Source of the DNA: Pyrenopolyporus hunteri
Taxonomy: Eukaryota; Ascomycota; Sordariomycetes; Xylariales; Hypoxylaceae
Direction of reading: 5' to 3'
Length of the DNA stretch: 64,000 bases
NCBI GenBank assembly: GCA_902806595.1
Contig: CADCXC010000037.1
Span: forward strand, 2,170,001-2,234,000
Shown: piece after piece, positions 21,459-33,364 of the stretch
Layout: the number at the start of each line of letters is the position of its first letter
Numbering within the stretch: position 1 is the first letter of the stretch
Made by a program: the position numbers and the translations under genes
The notes under the pieces: model-generated
Told to the model about the DNA's origin: nothing
Database searches by the model: none
The model's input: only the letters and a program-made list of their open reading frames with translations

Positions 21459-23370
21459 CGAAATTTTAAAAATCGTTAAACCGTTATTTATTTTTATTTT
21501 ATTATATAATGCGCGTATAATACGTTATATTTTATTTCCGATTATGAAAATTATTATAAATTTAAGGTATTTAACGTATATCGCTTTTAAAATTTAATGT
21601 TATTTATAATAATTAATTATTATTTTTTTTAAATTTTAAATTATACGAAAAAAATATATAATTATATAAATATAAATTAAAATATAATGGTATATATATA
21701 TGTTTAAATGTAAAAGTAAATATTTACGTATTTTTTTTATATAACGTAAAATTTAAAATAAATATAATAATTAATTATTATAAATAACGTTAAATTTTAA
21801 AAGTAATATACGTTAAATATTTTAAATTTATAATAATCGAAAATATAATGTAATATATTATAAGTTAAATTATTTAATAAAATAAAAATAAATGATAATT
21901 TAACGGTTTTTTAAATTTCGATTAAAATTTTAAATTAAACGAAATTTTAAAAACCGTTAAATTATTATTTATTTTTATTTTATTATATAATACGTATATA
22001 ATATATTATATTTTATTTTCGATTATTAAAGTTATTATAAATTTAAAGTATTTAACGTATATTATTTTTAAAATTTAACGTTATTTATAATAATTAATTA
22101 TTATTTTTTTTAAATTTTAAATTATACGAAAAAAGTATATAATTATATAAGTATAAATAAAAATATAATAATATATATATATATTTAAATGTAAAAGTAG
22201 GTATTTATATATTTTTTTTATATAACGTAAAATTTAAAATAAATATAACGATTAATTATTATAAATAATGTTAAATTTTAAAGGTAATATACGTTAAATA
22301 TTTTAAATTTATAATAGTCGAAAATACGGTATAATGTATTATAAATTAAATTATTTAATAAAATAAAAATAAATAATAATTTAATAATTTTTTAAATTTC
22401 GATTAAAGTTTTAAATTAAACGAAATTTTAAAAACTATTAAATTATTATTTATTTTTATTTTATTATATAATGCGTATATAATATATTATATTTTATTTT
22501 TAATTATTAAAATTATTATAAATTTAAAGTATTTAACGTATATCGTTTTTAAAATTTAACGTTATTTATAATAATTAATTATTATTTTTTTAAATTTTAA
22601 ATTATATAAAGAAAATACATAATTATATAAATATAAATAAAAATATAATAATATATATATATATTTAAATACGAAAATAAATATTTACGTATTTTTTTTA
22701 TATAATATAAAATTTAAAATAAATATAACGATTAATTATTATAAATAACGTTAAATTTTAAAAGTAATATATATTAAATACTTTAAATTTATAATAACCG
22801 AAAATATAATATAATATATTATAAATTAAATTATTTAATAAAATAAAAATAAATGATAATTTAACGATTTTTTAAATTTCGATTAAAATTTTAAATTAAA
22901 CGAAATTTTAAAAATTATTAAATTATTATTTATTTTTATTTTATCGTATAATATATATATAATATATTATATTTTATTTTCGATTATTAAAGTTATTATA
23001 AATTTAAAGTATTTAATATATATCGCTTTTAAAATTTAACGTTATTTATAATAATTAATTATCATTTTTTTTAAATTTTAAATTATACGAAAAAAATACG
23101 TAATTATATAAATATAAATAAAAATATAATAATATATATATATATTTAAATGCGAAAGTAAATATTTACGTATTTTTTTTATATAACGTAAAATTTAAAA
23201 TAAATATAACGATTAATTATTATAAATAACGTTAAATTTTAAAGGTAATATACGTTAAATACCTTAAATTTATAATGGTCGAAAATACGGTATAACGTAT
23301 TATAGGCTAAACTGTTTAATAAAATAAAAATAAATGGCGGTTTAACGGTTTTTTAGACTTCGACTAAGGT
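21459..23370. repeat. AT-rich array of alternating inverted ~240-bp monomers (480-bp period)
   Basis: The landmark gttatttataataattaa recurs near 21599, 22080, 22561 and 23041, and a second landmark, aacgaaattttaaaa, near 21459, 21938, 22419 and 22899, giving a 480-481 bp period. Within each period the two halves are reverse complements of each other with a small number of differences (hand-aligned over the unit beginning near 21781). The array is therefore about eight ~240-bp monomers in alternating orientation. It begins and ends at the same palindrome centre. G and C are almost absent, and most remaining C sits in CpG, as expected when repeat-induced point mutation removes C in other contexts. 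The right edge (23300-23370) is less mutated. No coding capacity. Confidence 0.85.
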
Positions 23371-26016
23371 TGTCTCTTTTTAATTAATCTCGAGACGGAG
23401 CCGGCTATTATATCATTTGAGATACCTTAGATCGGCCTCGAGGACTGATTGGCAGAATCCTTGAAAAGTTACCGAAAAGGGAAAGTCGATCTTCGTGGCG
23501 CCAGCGCCATGTCTTGTAGCCCACAGCCCACGGCCCACACGCAGGTAAGTAGTGAAAAACTTCGGGTACTACGGGTTCCCCGATGTATGTTCAGACCATG
23601 TCATATTACTCGAGTCAAAACATTGTCACCGTAGAATTCAGAGCAAGTGACGAGTAGGGGTTGCAGACTCGATAATCAACCTACCTCGATCGAAGAGAAC
23701 TTGAAGCCTAAGAGTCGCCCCGCTTCCCCGCGTCAAAGCCGGTCATAATCGTTAAATGGAAATGAAAATCACAGGGTATGATAGCAAGTCTATCCGTCGT
23801 AAATATTCGTACGCGATGATTATAACGATGGGTTTAGCCACATTTCGCGATACCCCCTCCACGATGCATCGAACACACACAGAACCCGTACTCGGGGTAG
23901 TGGGGAACCGGAAAGAGCCGTCGCGATAGAGCCCGTTGATTACCAGCTAGCGATCCCGGCAAAGTGGGAACATGTACGAAGATCGTAGTATCAAGACCAA
24001 GCTTCATATAATCCCTCGTGGCCCTGCCTGGATCCTGACCCAATAAGACGCACTTTGATGGCGCAAGTATCACCTAGCCATGGTCGGAGTCTCCCCCTCT
24101 TCGCCATTCGCCATACGGTACGAACTTCTTCTTTATCTTAATCCGCCGGGTTTATTGGGTGTGCACTAGGGAAGGATTCGGAACACGGGAACACTCGATC
24201 TGGAAGAGTTGGTATAGCCATTCGGTATAAGGTTTTGTCACGCGGCTCGTGGTCAACCCAACATGCTTCCTTATCCGGCTTCCTCTACCTTCGAGGAGAC
24301 ATTAGAGATGGGGGCAAGCGGGATATAGTCTCTCGATGCTTCCATTTCGAGGAATCTCGTTCTCGTTATATTATCTGTAGATTCGATTAGCTAGATACTA
24401 TACTAGGGCAAGGAGAGTTCTTTGGGAGCCCCGATAAATTGTGGGCGACGAGGTCTAGCCGACTTACCTAACATCGTTGTCTAAGGGCTCCTTCCAGCAC
24501 CATTGTTGCGCCTGCATCCTCTGGTCGACGTCACGACGGGATTTATATGACGGCGGGACTTTTCCTCCTACTCTAGTATCAGGCAAGGCGTGCTTCGAGC
24601 CCTCGGCTTTCTGGCGTATCCAAATTCATCCCCTGTATTTTCCTGTGTCTTCCAGCTCGACAGCCCTCACTCGATCTAATACCAACTTCTCCGGACTCCG
24701 GGTCATCGCGATTGCCTAATTTTCAGTCTGACGCCAAAGAATGGTGGGTCGAGGTCTGGGGATAATAACGCCGCGCGCGGAAAAGCTCGTTCGCGGTCGC
24801 TCGAACCCGGCTAGATTCGATGCATTTAGCAAGGGGACGATCGCGACGTCGGTTCGGGTCGGTTCGTCATATTGCGGAATGGAGGACGGAGGGCGCGAAT
24901 TAAAGAATAGACGGACTCGAATTTAACTGTGCTGAAATAAAAGCGAATTTCGCTGTCTCAACGGAGAGGGGGGCGGCCCAGTGCTATCTGTAATATATCG
25001 TCAGCACCGAGTCTACTGGTAATTGCGTGCGACTCTGTCGTTACCACTGGTTCTTAGGGAATAATTTTAAAAAATAATCTATGGCATCAATCATAAAGTA
25101 CCTGTGGGTTTACAATTAATTGAATTTTCTCCTCGCGTTCTCTTGTTATAGTGTAGATCAGTATTGTCGTCGTCGATTAGATGTACGCGATGAGGGAGGG
25201 GCGCTCTACGGGAATAGGAACTTCGTAATACATGTAGCTCTAGACACATTAAACTTGCGACTAATATATACCCTATGGAAGTAAAGGCGGTTATAATTGC
25301 TCGCATTCCCGCTGTACAGATATATAGAGGAAAATGGTCGCGTTCTCAGGTCAGCGCACACAATAGAGTATTACTAGATGATGAAGTAACCATTAGGCTA
25401 GGACACGCGCCCTCTACGGCGATACGACGGGATATCAGGCTTACTAGGATATCCTTGATTTAAAACACAACTACTGGGGCGAACTCCATTGAGAATACCG
25501 AGTGAATTTATTAGTCTAGGTATTCCCTTTTAAGATAAAGATACTAGCATTGTCGGGGGACTATCTATTAGGATGAACCGATGATTACTTAGAGGTCCGG
25601 GGGCTATACGGATTCGTATACCATATACCATGTCCATGCATCAGACGTCATACACGCTCCAATCCGTGTACGTACGCACAAGGGTCGTATGCCTTCCACC
25701 ATTGGAATGTGACGATGACCAACCTGCAATTCAGAACTACCCCGCCTCGACCCTCATATCCTTAATCATCCTAACCCTTATCCTCCCTGACCCTTAATCA
25801 ACCTACGCCTCGGGCTAAGACCCTTCCATGTACCATCCAGCCTTGTGTATTTCCTTGCTCGTGCCTACAAGAGTTGGTTAGCAATTAACTCGAGGGGATA
25901 GGTAGTTATGAAGACTTACTCTCTGAATTCTGGTTATTCTGAATAAAGGCAGTGCAAACAGCAAAGACGATGACCATGCAAGTGAATGTGTACCATGATA
26001 ATAGAGAGAGTCCTGC
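23371..26016. other. 2.6-kb stretch without a supportable gene
   Basis: Normal base composition resumes right of the AT-rich array. Open frames at 23449, 23834, 24477, 24741 and 25091 are short and have no recognisable motif. A C-rich tract at 25745-25830 has CCCTTA/CCTAA-like words that may be a decayed telomere-like repeat. Confidence 0.5.
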
Positions 26017-27290
26017 TTAGTTGCGGTTGACACGGCCATGAGACTTCTTGAAGAGGTTCTTGAAGCCGGACTTGAGAGACTTGAGGAACTTCTTAGCCTT
26101 GTTGGTGTGAGTGGCGGGGGCAGTGCCGGTGGGCAAGGTGATGCCAAGCTGTGCCTCGATAGCCTCCATAACGGGGCCAATAGAGGAGTGGAGAGCATCC
26201 GGAAGCATTGCCTCGCATGCCTCGATGATCATTCGGGGGAGCATGTTAACTATGGTCTGAAGGAGGTTGATCTGGGTGTTCAGAGTTACGACATTGCCAT
26301 TGGTGGAGTTCAAGAGGGTTCCCATTGCATTGAGGTTGTTGCCAAGGGAATGAACGTGACCGTCGATGGCATTAACGTGCTGGCCGATGGCGTTGAGGTG
26401 CATAATTTGGCCGTCCATGTGCTTGATACGACCGCCAAGGTCGTTGACATTCTTGTCGAGGGCAAAATCAATCATACCGAAGACTTCCTCGAGGACAGCT
26501 TCGATATTGAGGTTATTGATACCGTGGGTGCCCTTACCGGCCATTTCCTTGATGACGCCTCGAATTCCATTCAGGAGCTCAGCCATGTTCTGGCCGGTCA
26601 GGGTAGCTGCCTTGTCGCTAGATCCATTCTTGACCGCAAAGGTGACGGCATGCTGGACGATATTGTAAAGCTTAGCCTCGGCTCCGATGCCACTCATCAT
26701 GTTGTCGATGTGAGCCTTGACACGCTCATCCTCAGATTTCTCGGCCGTGAGCTTATCACGGGCTCGGATCTCACGAGTGATGTCAATGAGGAGCTTCACT
26801 ACGTTGCGCATCTTGTTCCACTCCTCACGAGGAGCTGTGCCGCGGGCCTCGTTGAGTTCAACAAGGCGAAAAAAGTCGTGAGTGATTGCACCGACATCAT
26901 GACCGGCAGCCTTGGTCGGCGGGAAGCGGCCATCGGCACGAGCCTTAGCGAGCTCGTTGCCCATTGTGGTGATCTGGTCGAAGGTGAAACGAATAATGGT
27001 GCCGTTGTACTCAACAGCGACAGTGGCGTTGTTGAGCTGCTGCTCAACTATTATGCAAAAGTAAGTAAATGCTTTTAGTCAGAGGCAATACGTAACTTAC
27101 GAGAGGCCAAGTTGGCGTTAATGCCCTGATCGTCGGTCATGGCGATACCAGAGTCCACGGAGTTGGGAGTGCCAACCTCCTGGTTATCAACTTTGTCGTT
27201 GTTGATGAAGCTGGGAGTTTAAGTTAGTTAAAATTGATGCGACGGAGAGAGTTAGGTGATAGAAATATAGGAAAGGCAAACTTACTTCAT
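26017..27290 (-). CDS. Unrecognised 381-aa heptad-repeat protein with basic tail
   Basis: Three exons, 27286-27290 (ATG plus two bases), 27101-27210 and 26017-27047, with consensus splice sites (gtaagt donors; cccag and atag acceptors) and matching phases, give 381 aa. It starts MNFINNDKVDNQEVGTPNSV. I do not recognise the family. A mostly helical middle (DITREIRARDKLTAEKSEDE region) is followed at about 241-306 by near-perfect seven-residue repeats (HLNAIGQ, HVNAIDG, HVHSLGN, NLNAMGT, LLNSTNG, NVVTLNT, QINLLQT), which suggests a coiled coil rich in Asn/Gly/His. The C-terminus is a lysine-rich amphipathic tail (KAKKFLKSLKSGFKNLFKKS). No signal peptide. Codon use looks well adapted and the introns are canonical, so the gene is probably expressed. 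It lies alone in gene-poor DNA beside repeats. Confidence 0.8.
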
Positions 27291-27329
27291 GTTGATTGAT
27301 TGATTGGATTGATTATTATCAATCGAGTT

Positions 27330-27960
27330 CATAGACCTCTTAGAGAGTTTAGTCAATTGTCTGGAGGATGGGGTTAGTAATTGTTGATTGATGAAAGATG
27401 AAGACGAAGAAGTTAATGAAACCCGATGGAAGTTAATGAGAGTTGGTTGGGTTGTATGTATGTTATACATGCGAAGAGGGATGTGGAAGGGAAATAATTT
27501 TTGGAAAGTTGAATAGAAGTTGGAGTGAGGGGTGTGGTGGAAATAAAAGGTGCGAAAGTGAAGGAAGAATTTTGGAAGTTGGTAAGTGAATAAGGTGGGT
27601 GAATGAGAAGAGTGAATGAGAAAGTTGGTGGGGGAGGATGGATTGAGTGGTGAATGATGGTGGGGTGGGGGACAAACCTTTTTTATTTTTGCGCGAGGGG
27701 AAAAAATATTGCGGGAGGCAACAACAGGAAATTGCGTGCGTGAACGAAGATTAAGGATGAAGTGGGTAGAGCGATGGTGAAGGGTGTTCAAGTTGCTGGT
27801 TGGGAGGGAGAAGAGTGTTGGGGGGGGGAGGATGTGGGAGAGTTTGGAAGGGAGGGAATTGTAAGAAAGGTGGATACAGGTTTGGAAAATATTGTGCGGG
27901 GAGGAAAATTCATCAATTGACGCGGGGGGCGGGGGATGAGAAGAGGGTAGGAAAATTTTT
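27330..27960 (-). promoter_or_regulatory. Long pyrimidine-rich leader/promoter of the heptad-repeat gene
   Basis: For about 630 bases upstream of the 381-aa gene the + strand is almost wholly purine (gatgaagacgaagaagtt, ggggtgtggtgg and similar), so the coding strand is pyrimidine-rich. Such CT-rich tracts are common in fungal promoters and 5' leaders, but this one is unusually long. Confidence 0.5.
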
Positions 27961-30900
27961 ACTTACTGCTGCCTAGGGGACAGATAGAATGCTCGGACTC
28001 GTGAGATGTCGGAGGATAGTAAATAGAATTTTGCACGAAGGGTAAACGGTGCAAAGTTGCCTTGTATGGAGGGTCTTCACCGATGTATGTGATAAAGTTG
28101 AAGGAATTCCGAGAGGTAGAGTTGGGAATGAATTGAATGGACCAACTCGAATGGGATCGGGAGAAAAGTGAAAGTGATAATCTGCCGAACGAGGGTTGGG
28201 TAGTTACTAGAAATATTGGCTGCTGGATGGCTAGTAATGACCACTTGCGGAAGTACCGAGTCAAAGATTGGTTCGGGAATCCCAAAAGTTGTGGTATGGA
28301 AGGAGAGGAGAGAAGAGACGCAGCTGGGGGAGAAATCTTTTTAAATATCCCTCGAAGTGGCAGAAAAAAGGCGGTGTTACGAAGGCTGATTTTGCAAATC
28401 CGTTGAATGATTAAAGTACCGAGTGAATAACTAGGCAGATATTTAATTCATCTGTACATGTACAGCCAATATTAATTAATCAGCATCGGTTCGATTCGAG
28501 GTATCATCACCTATAGCTACCTACTTGATTCTAAGCTTTGACCCCACCTGAGCTGTAATCTGATTATGTAGGTAGGTACTTATTACTGTACCCAATATAG
28601 AATATCCCGCTTAAGATCTGATCCTGAAGCTATAGCCAGGTAGCCAATTGAATATTAATCTGCAAGCGTACTGACTGCTCTGTAGTACTTGCATTTTAAA
28701 CCGTGTCCCCTTCGATCTTAATACTTCAATGGTCAACGCTACAATAATGATTTCTATCCAATAGTATTCGAATATTAGTACAATTAACACGAAATAAGTT
28801 AGTAACTACCTAGGTAGGTACTGCGAATGCTGATTTGATTCGAGTGATATCTATAGTTGCCCCTAGGTACCGACATTAAACGCTCGAGACGCCCTGATCT
28901 TTCTATTAATGATCAATAACCCCAGTGAGCAGAAATTACAGATGACCTCGCAAAATTCAATTGCAATGCACCCCCAATACATAAGTACCTGAAATCAAGC
29001 TCTGCAACTGAGACCAAATGCCTTAAAATCACATGCCATGGAAGAATGCTTCCCGTGATGCATAAAGTACAAGAAACGACTGCGAATTCGAACTCGATAC
29101 GGCAGATATTATCATTTTGACTTCATGGCTGTACTTAAGGTATGATCCTCGTGGTTGAGCTAGCTATTTAATAAGAAAAGGCATTTCGATGCGCGTAGGT
29201 ACTTAGTCGTGTTACCGAAGAAGATGCGGCTCGCGAAGCTGTCGTTGAAATTAGCGCGAGTCCCCACCTGTGATTTGTAGGTCCCTTGCTGATTGAAATA
29301 TGTACATCCTAGAAGTACCACCTAATTTGCGGGGAAGTGGGCCTTCCCCGCTGTAGATTCCCGTTACCTCGATCTCTTGGCGCGGGGACTTCGAAAGGCA
29401 AGTAGGATTGGGCGATTCAGTGTTGCACAAAAATACGTCTGTACCTCTGTACATCGGCTAGAAGGTCCTTCGGGTGTCGAAGCGTCCTCTGAAATCAGTC
29501 TGCGGCAAGGATTCTAAATCCCTCATTGGACGAGACCTAACGCCATTTTGAGATCTAGATATACAAAGTACATCTCGATTCGCAATCAAGCCGTGCTTAT
29601 TGCTGCATGCACGTTCACTACCAGGTAGGTACGTAGGTACTTACGAACTTTTCAGCGGCTAGAGAATCCCGCTTTAGTCAGTATTCTATCCCTAGAACCT
29701 CTTGCGCGCAGCCGCAAAATAACATGGCAAGGTCTCAGTGCTCATAAGGCAACTTCTTGGGGCCCAAGACGACGGCATTTTGAGGTTTCAAGGGTCTAAC
29801 TTGGGAATAGAAAGACGAATACCTCTCCGCAAAATCGATCAGTGATAGGTAAGTAATTTCATCAACGCGTCTCGCAATTAGGTAGTCTAACCTTGGATTT
29901 GCTCTTGTGTAACAGTGGACCGACGCGATTCACCATCAGGTTTTTCAATGGGATCTTACGCCAAGCTAAAAACATTCAATGTACATTCATTCAGGAGCTT
30001 CCATTCAAATCAAAGAGAAAATGTTCCTCGATATGAATTTCAAGGACACGCGATTCCGCGATGAATTTATTCGAGAAACTAGAGACGAAAGTGGGGGTCA
30101 TAAAAAGTAGCGTTAGGGTGCTTAGGCGATGGCGGGGCGGGAAGTCACTTAATTGGATGAGAGATAGACTAATTCTATATTCTATTCACGCTACTCAGTG
30201 TGCCGTAGCTAGATGGATATCGAGTAACTGCAAGAGTTCCGGCGTCGTGTCCCTGAATAAACCGTGCGCGCGCATACGAGCATACAACTCATCATCGCAC
30301 TCTGTCCTTAGCGAGCGCCAACCCGCACCTCCTATACCGCGATATTAAATGTTTAAGAGGCCTATGTGTGGCCTATTGATATAGGATCGGAGACGCGGAG
30401 GCTTCGGGGCATGTGGATTCGAACTCCAGCGCTCGATAGGCGCGCGGTGAGACTACCGCCACAGGAAAGTATCAACCCATTTTTAATCCCGTACAAGTGA
30501 TAGGCGGAGGGGGTTTTGATGATAACCCATATTAATCGGTTTATTTATCTAGGTAAATATAACATATGATTAAGAGAGCCTATAAAAGCATACGTACCTA
30601 GATCATTTGCGTATTCAGATATTCAGACTTCTGGCTACCCCGCCACGGCATTCGCTATGTTCGGTACCTAATACGCACAATCCTACACCCATACCGAGAA
30701 GTACAATTTTCTATTCGAAATGAAGTTTATAATGGCGGTTTCAGAGACATCTGAGCTCATGGCGGGGCCTTCTCGAAGTTGAAGCCGAAGCTGATGTTCG
30801 TACATGGACCCAACCCTAACCCTGAACCCTAACCCTGGGGTTGGGGTTGGGGTTGGGGTAAAGAACCTGTTCCCCCATATCGTGTAAACCCTTTTTAGCT

Positions 30901-32468
30901 CTTACATTTTGCTCCTAAATAATTTTTTCTCTTTTTCAGAATGGATGTCAAAGCGCGTAGAGGGAGAATTATTACGTTTCATGGAGCATCTAAGGGTCGC
31001 GGGTTGGGGGTAATACGGTGAGAACTCCGGACGGCTTTAAGGAAAGAACGACTCGTCGCTTTCACACCCAAGACGCCAAATATTTAGAACTATGTACTAG
31101 AATAACCTTTTAAACGATTATTAATATGCGTAGAAACCTATATATATCTGAGATTATTTGAAATGTATTATCCATACCCGTACAACGGGGCTGATCGCGG
31201 GGTAGATCGCGATACCATTTGCGTAGCTAGAAATATCGGGTGGATCCCATAGACTGCTTAGGTAGGTACCTACACAATCCTATCGTCCCATTTACAGTCA
31301 TTGTAACTTGCAACCATCAAACGAGCGAACTCTCCCTATATGGCTAACCCTTCGACTGTATGGCGAACCTTACCATAACTGGTTTGACCATCGTTAGACT
31401 GCTGGAACGACGGTAATATCACCACATTCCTCTCCGCCGCCCGATACATCTATGGGTCAAACGGATGCCGTAACTCGGGAGATATCGTTGTTAATAAATG
31501 TAAATTATTATGGGTACTAATATCCTCCTGGTGAAATCGCCCTAAGCAACGGGGGGGGGGGACGCCTCTAATGAATTTTCAAAATACGAAAAGTTGGTGG
31601 TAATAGAAGTAGGATCGTCTAGTGGGGTTATACTTAGCCCTGGCAGATCAGGGATCACGTAGAAGAACTAGCAGCAGATGGGGGTCTGGGCGCCCGCGAT
31701 GATGACTGCGGGGGGCTGAGATATCGTAAGTAGAGCTATTCTTCAATTCTGTAATTTTATGAATATGGTTATACGAAATGCGACTTTCGGCTGTTCCACG
31801 CGATGTGGCTTCCTCTCTTTAGGGATCTTTGGAGGGCGCCTTCTTCACCGCTTGGTGTCTCTAGGCCTACGGAAGGTGGGTCAGTTCAATTAGTAGTGTC
31901 GCGCAGCCTTGGAAGGTACTTTTGTAGATGCCCTCAATATCGCGGTAAGCTAATTACCTAGGTGACGGGCTTACGCATCGAAAAGTACTACCTAGTGCCG
32001 ATACGAATGGGTGCTTCGATGGATTTGGTTAAATTCAAAATCAAACGCTGCTACGGTAGTAACTCCTTCGCCGCTCTAGATTCACGTGGGATATTACTCA
32101 TCGATAATCACGATCTACTTACGTCGCGGGGGAGGGTAGGGTTACCAGCGAAGAGACGGCGGAAGGAAGAGGGGTAGTGTGTTTACTAAGCTAATATTCT
32201 GGTATCGTTGGCTTCGTACTGATATAGTATCAGAAGCAGGTAGGAAATCCGATGTAAAAGATGGTCCTGTCCTAAGGAGCTCCCAAAAACTGTAAAAAAG
32301 CACAAACCCACCCAGCATTCATCCCCGACCTTTATCCTCCTAGCCGCACCTGTATATTCTATTAGTTCTAGAACCAGAAATCCAAATGTGCTAGAAGACG
32401 TACCAAGTAGAGAGAAAAAGAAAGATCTCGATCGTGTTTCCAGGGGAATTGAAAGTGATTGGTGTTTG
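27961..32468. other. 4.5-kb gene-poor stretch
   Basis: No supportable coding gene. It holds scattered TAGGTA/TACCTA motifs (28561-28577, 28808-28820, 29624-29642, 31255-31272), the telomere-like tract at 30810-30860, a tRNA-T-arm-like word near 30418-30432, and a run of ten or more G at about 31549-31561. Confidence 0.5.
30810..30860. repeat. Inverted telomere-like tract: CCCTAA units then TTGGGG units
   Basis: The + strand reads cccaaccctaaccctgaacc and then ggggttggggttggggtt, i.e. C-strand telomere-like units followed directly by G-rich variant units. This is the second telomere-like tract of the window. Its left half has the opposite polarity to the tract at 15425-15512. Confidence 0.8.
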
Positions 32469-33364
32469 CTAGAGATAGCCATGTGTGTCGTGGGGGTATA
32501 TCCACGGGCCTGCGGGGAATCCGTAGGGAAGGGAATTATGCGAGGCCATCCTCGTCGACGTCGTCATCTGCTGGGGAAAACCCATGTTAGCAGCATAATC
32601 AAAGGAATGGATCCCCGGAATAACCGGAGTAGGCGAGTGCGAATGCGAATGAGAATGATAGTGGCCGTCGCTGCCGTAGATCGAGACACCACCGTCATCA
32701 CGCTTCTCCGTAGCACTGATGACCAGGACTTCGTCGTCTTCGTCCTCGCCATTCGGAGCATTGGTAGAAGACGATGTGTTGGGGTGGCCCGTCGGTTGCA
32801 TCCCCTCTACTAGGGTGGTACCGGGAGCCGCAGCGCCGGCGTCACCAGCATTCTCTTGCTCCGCTTTCACGGTGATTGAATCTTCAGTTTTAACTTCACC
32901 TTTAACCTCGGTCTTGACAGGCTCATCGGCGTCGCCGGCGTCCTCGTCAACAGCAGCCAGCTTGCGCTTCTTGTTGGGGCTACGAGTCTTGACGCCGTCC
33001 TTGCTATCCTTAGACTCCTTCTTGACACCGTTGACACCACCATTGGTAGTAATACCGTGGGCCTTCATGAGTCGCTCATATCGCTTAGCGCTAGATGGCC
33101 GGAGGTCGATCAGTTTTGACGGTAAATATATCATCAGAAGGTTTGGGATATACTTACGCCGCTCCCTTGCTTACGATATCGCATTCTTTGGCGACCTCAG
33201 CGAAGTCGACCTACCGAGGTTAGTAAAAAAGGTTTCTTCGACACGCTTGATGCCAAGAACCCTCAGCTAATCATGAGGCGGGAGCTTCTCACCTTTCCAG
33301 CAGTCGAGTGCTTGATGCAGACGATGAGGAACTTGAACTGAGAGTCAACATCTAGAGGAGGCAT
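32469..33364 (-). CDS. Small Myb/SANT-like protein A (acidic/lysine-rich tail)
   Basis: Three exons, 33293-33364, 33158-33210 and 32469-33090, give 248 aa. Both introns have consensus ends, and the phases (0, then 2) match. The N-terminus, MPPLDVDSQFKFLIVCIKHS, then VDFAEVAKECDIVSKGAAAKRYERLMKAHGI, has the helix spacing and the xDW/F..VA..xxG...AAx+R signature of a family of short fungal Myb/SANT-like proteins. The first intron splits the domain just before VDF. The tail is low complexity: a probable NLS (SPNKKRKLA), then EVKGEVKTEDSITVKAEQE with VKTE/VKAE motifs that resemble SUMO sites, and a YHSHSHSHSP run. Predicted nuclear and DNA- or chromatin-associated. Function unknown. Confidence 0.75.

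Noticed and set aside
27282..27791. 169-codon minus-strand frame upstream of the heptad-repeat gene
   Set aside because: Composition follows from the long pyrimidine tract; it includes the true start ATG of the spliced gene in another frame.
30380..30480. tRNA-like sequence with a TTCGAA T-loop
   Set aside because: The T-arm-like word is present, but the fifth T-stem pair fails and no acceptor stem partner exists on either strand; at best a tRNA-derived relic.
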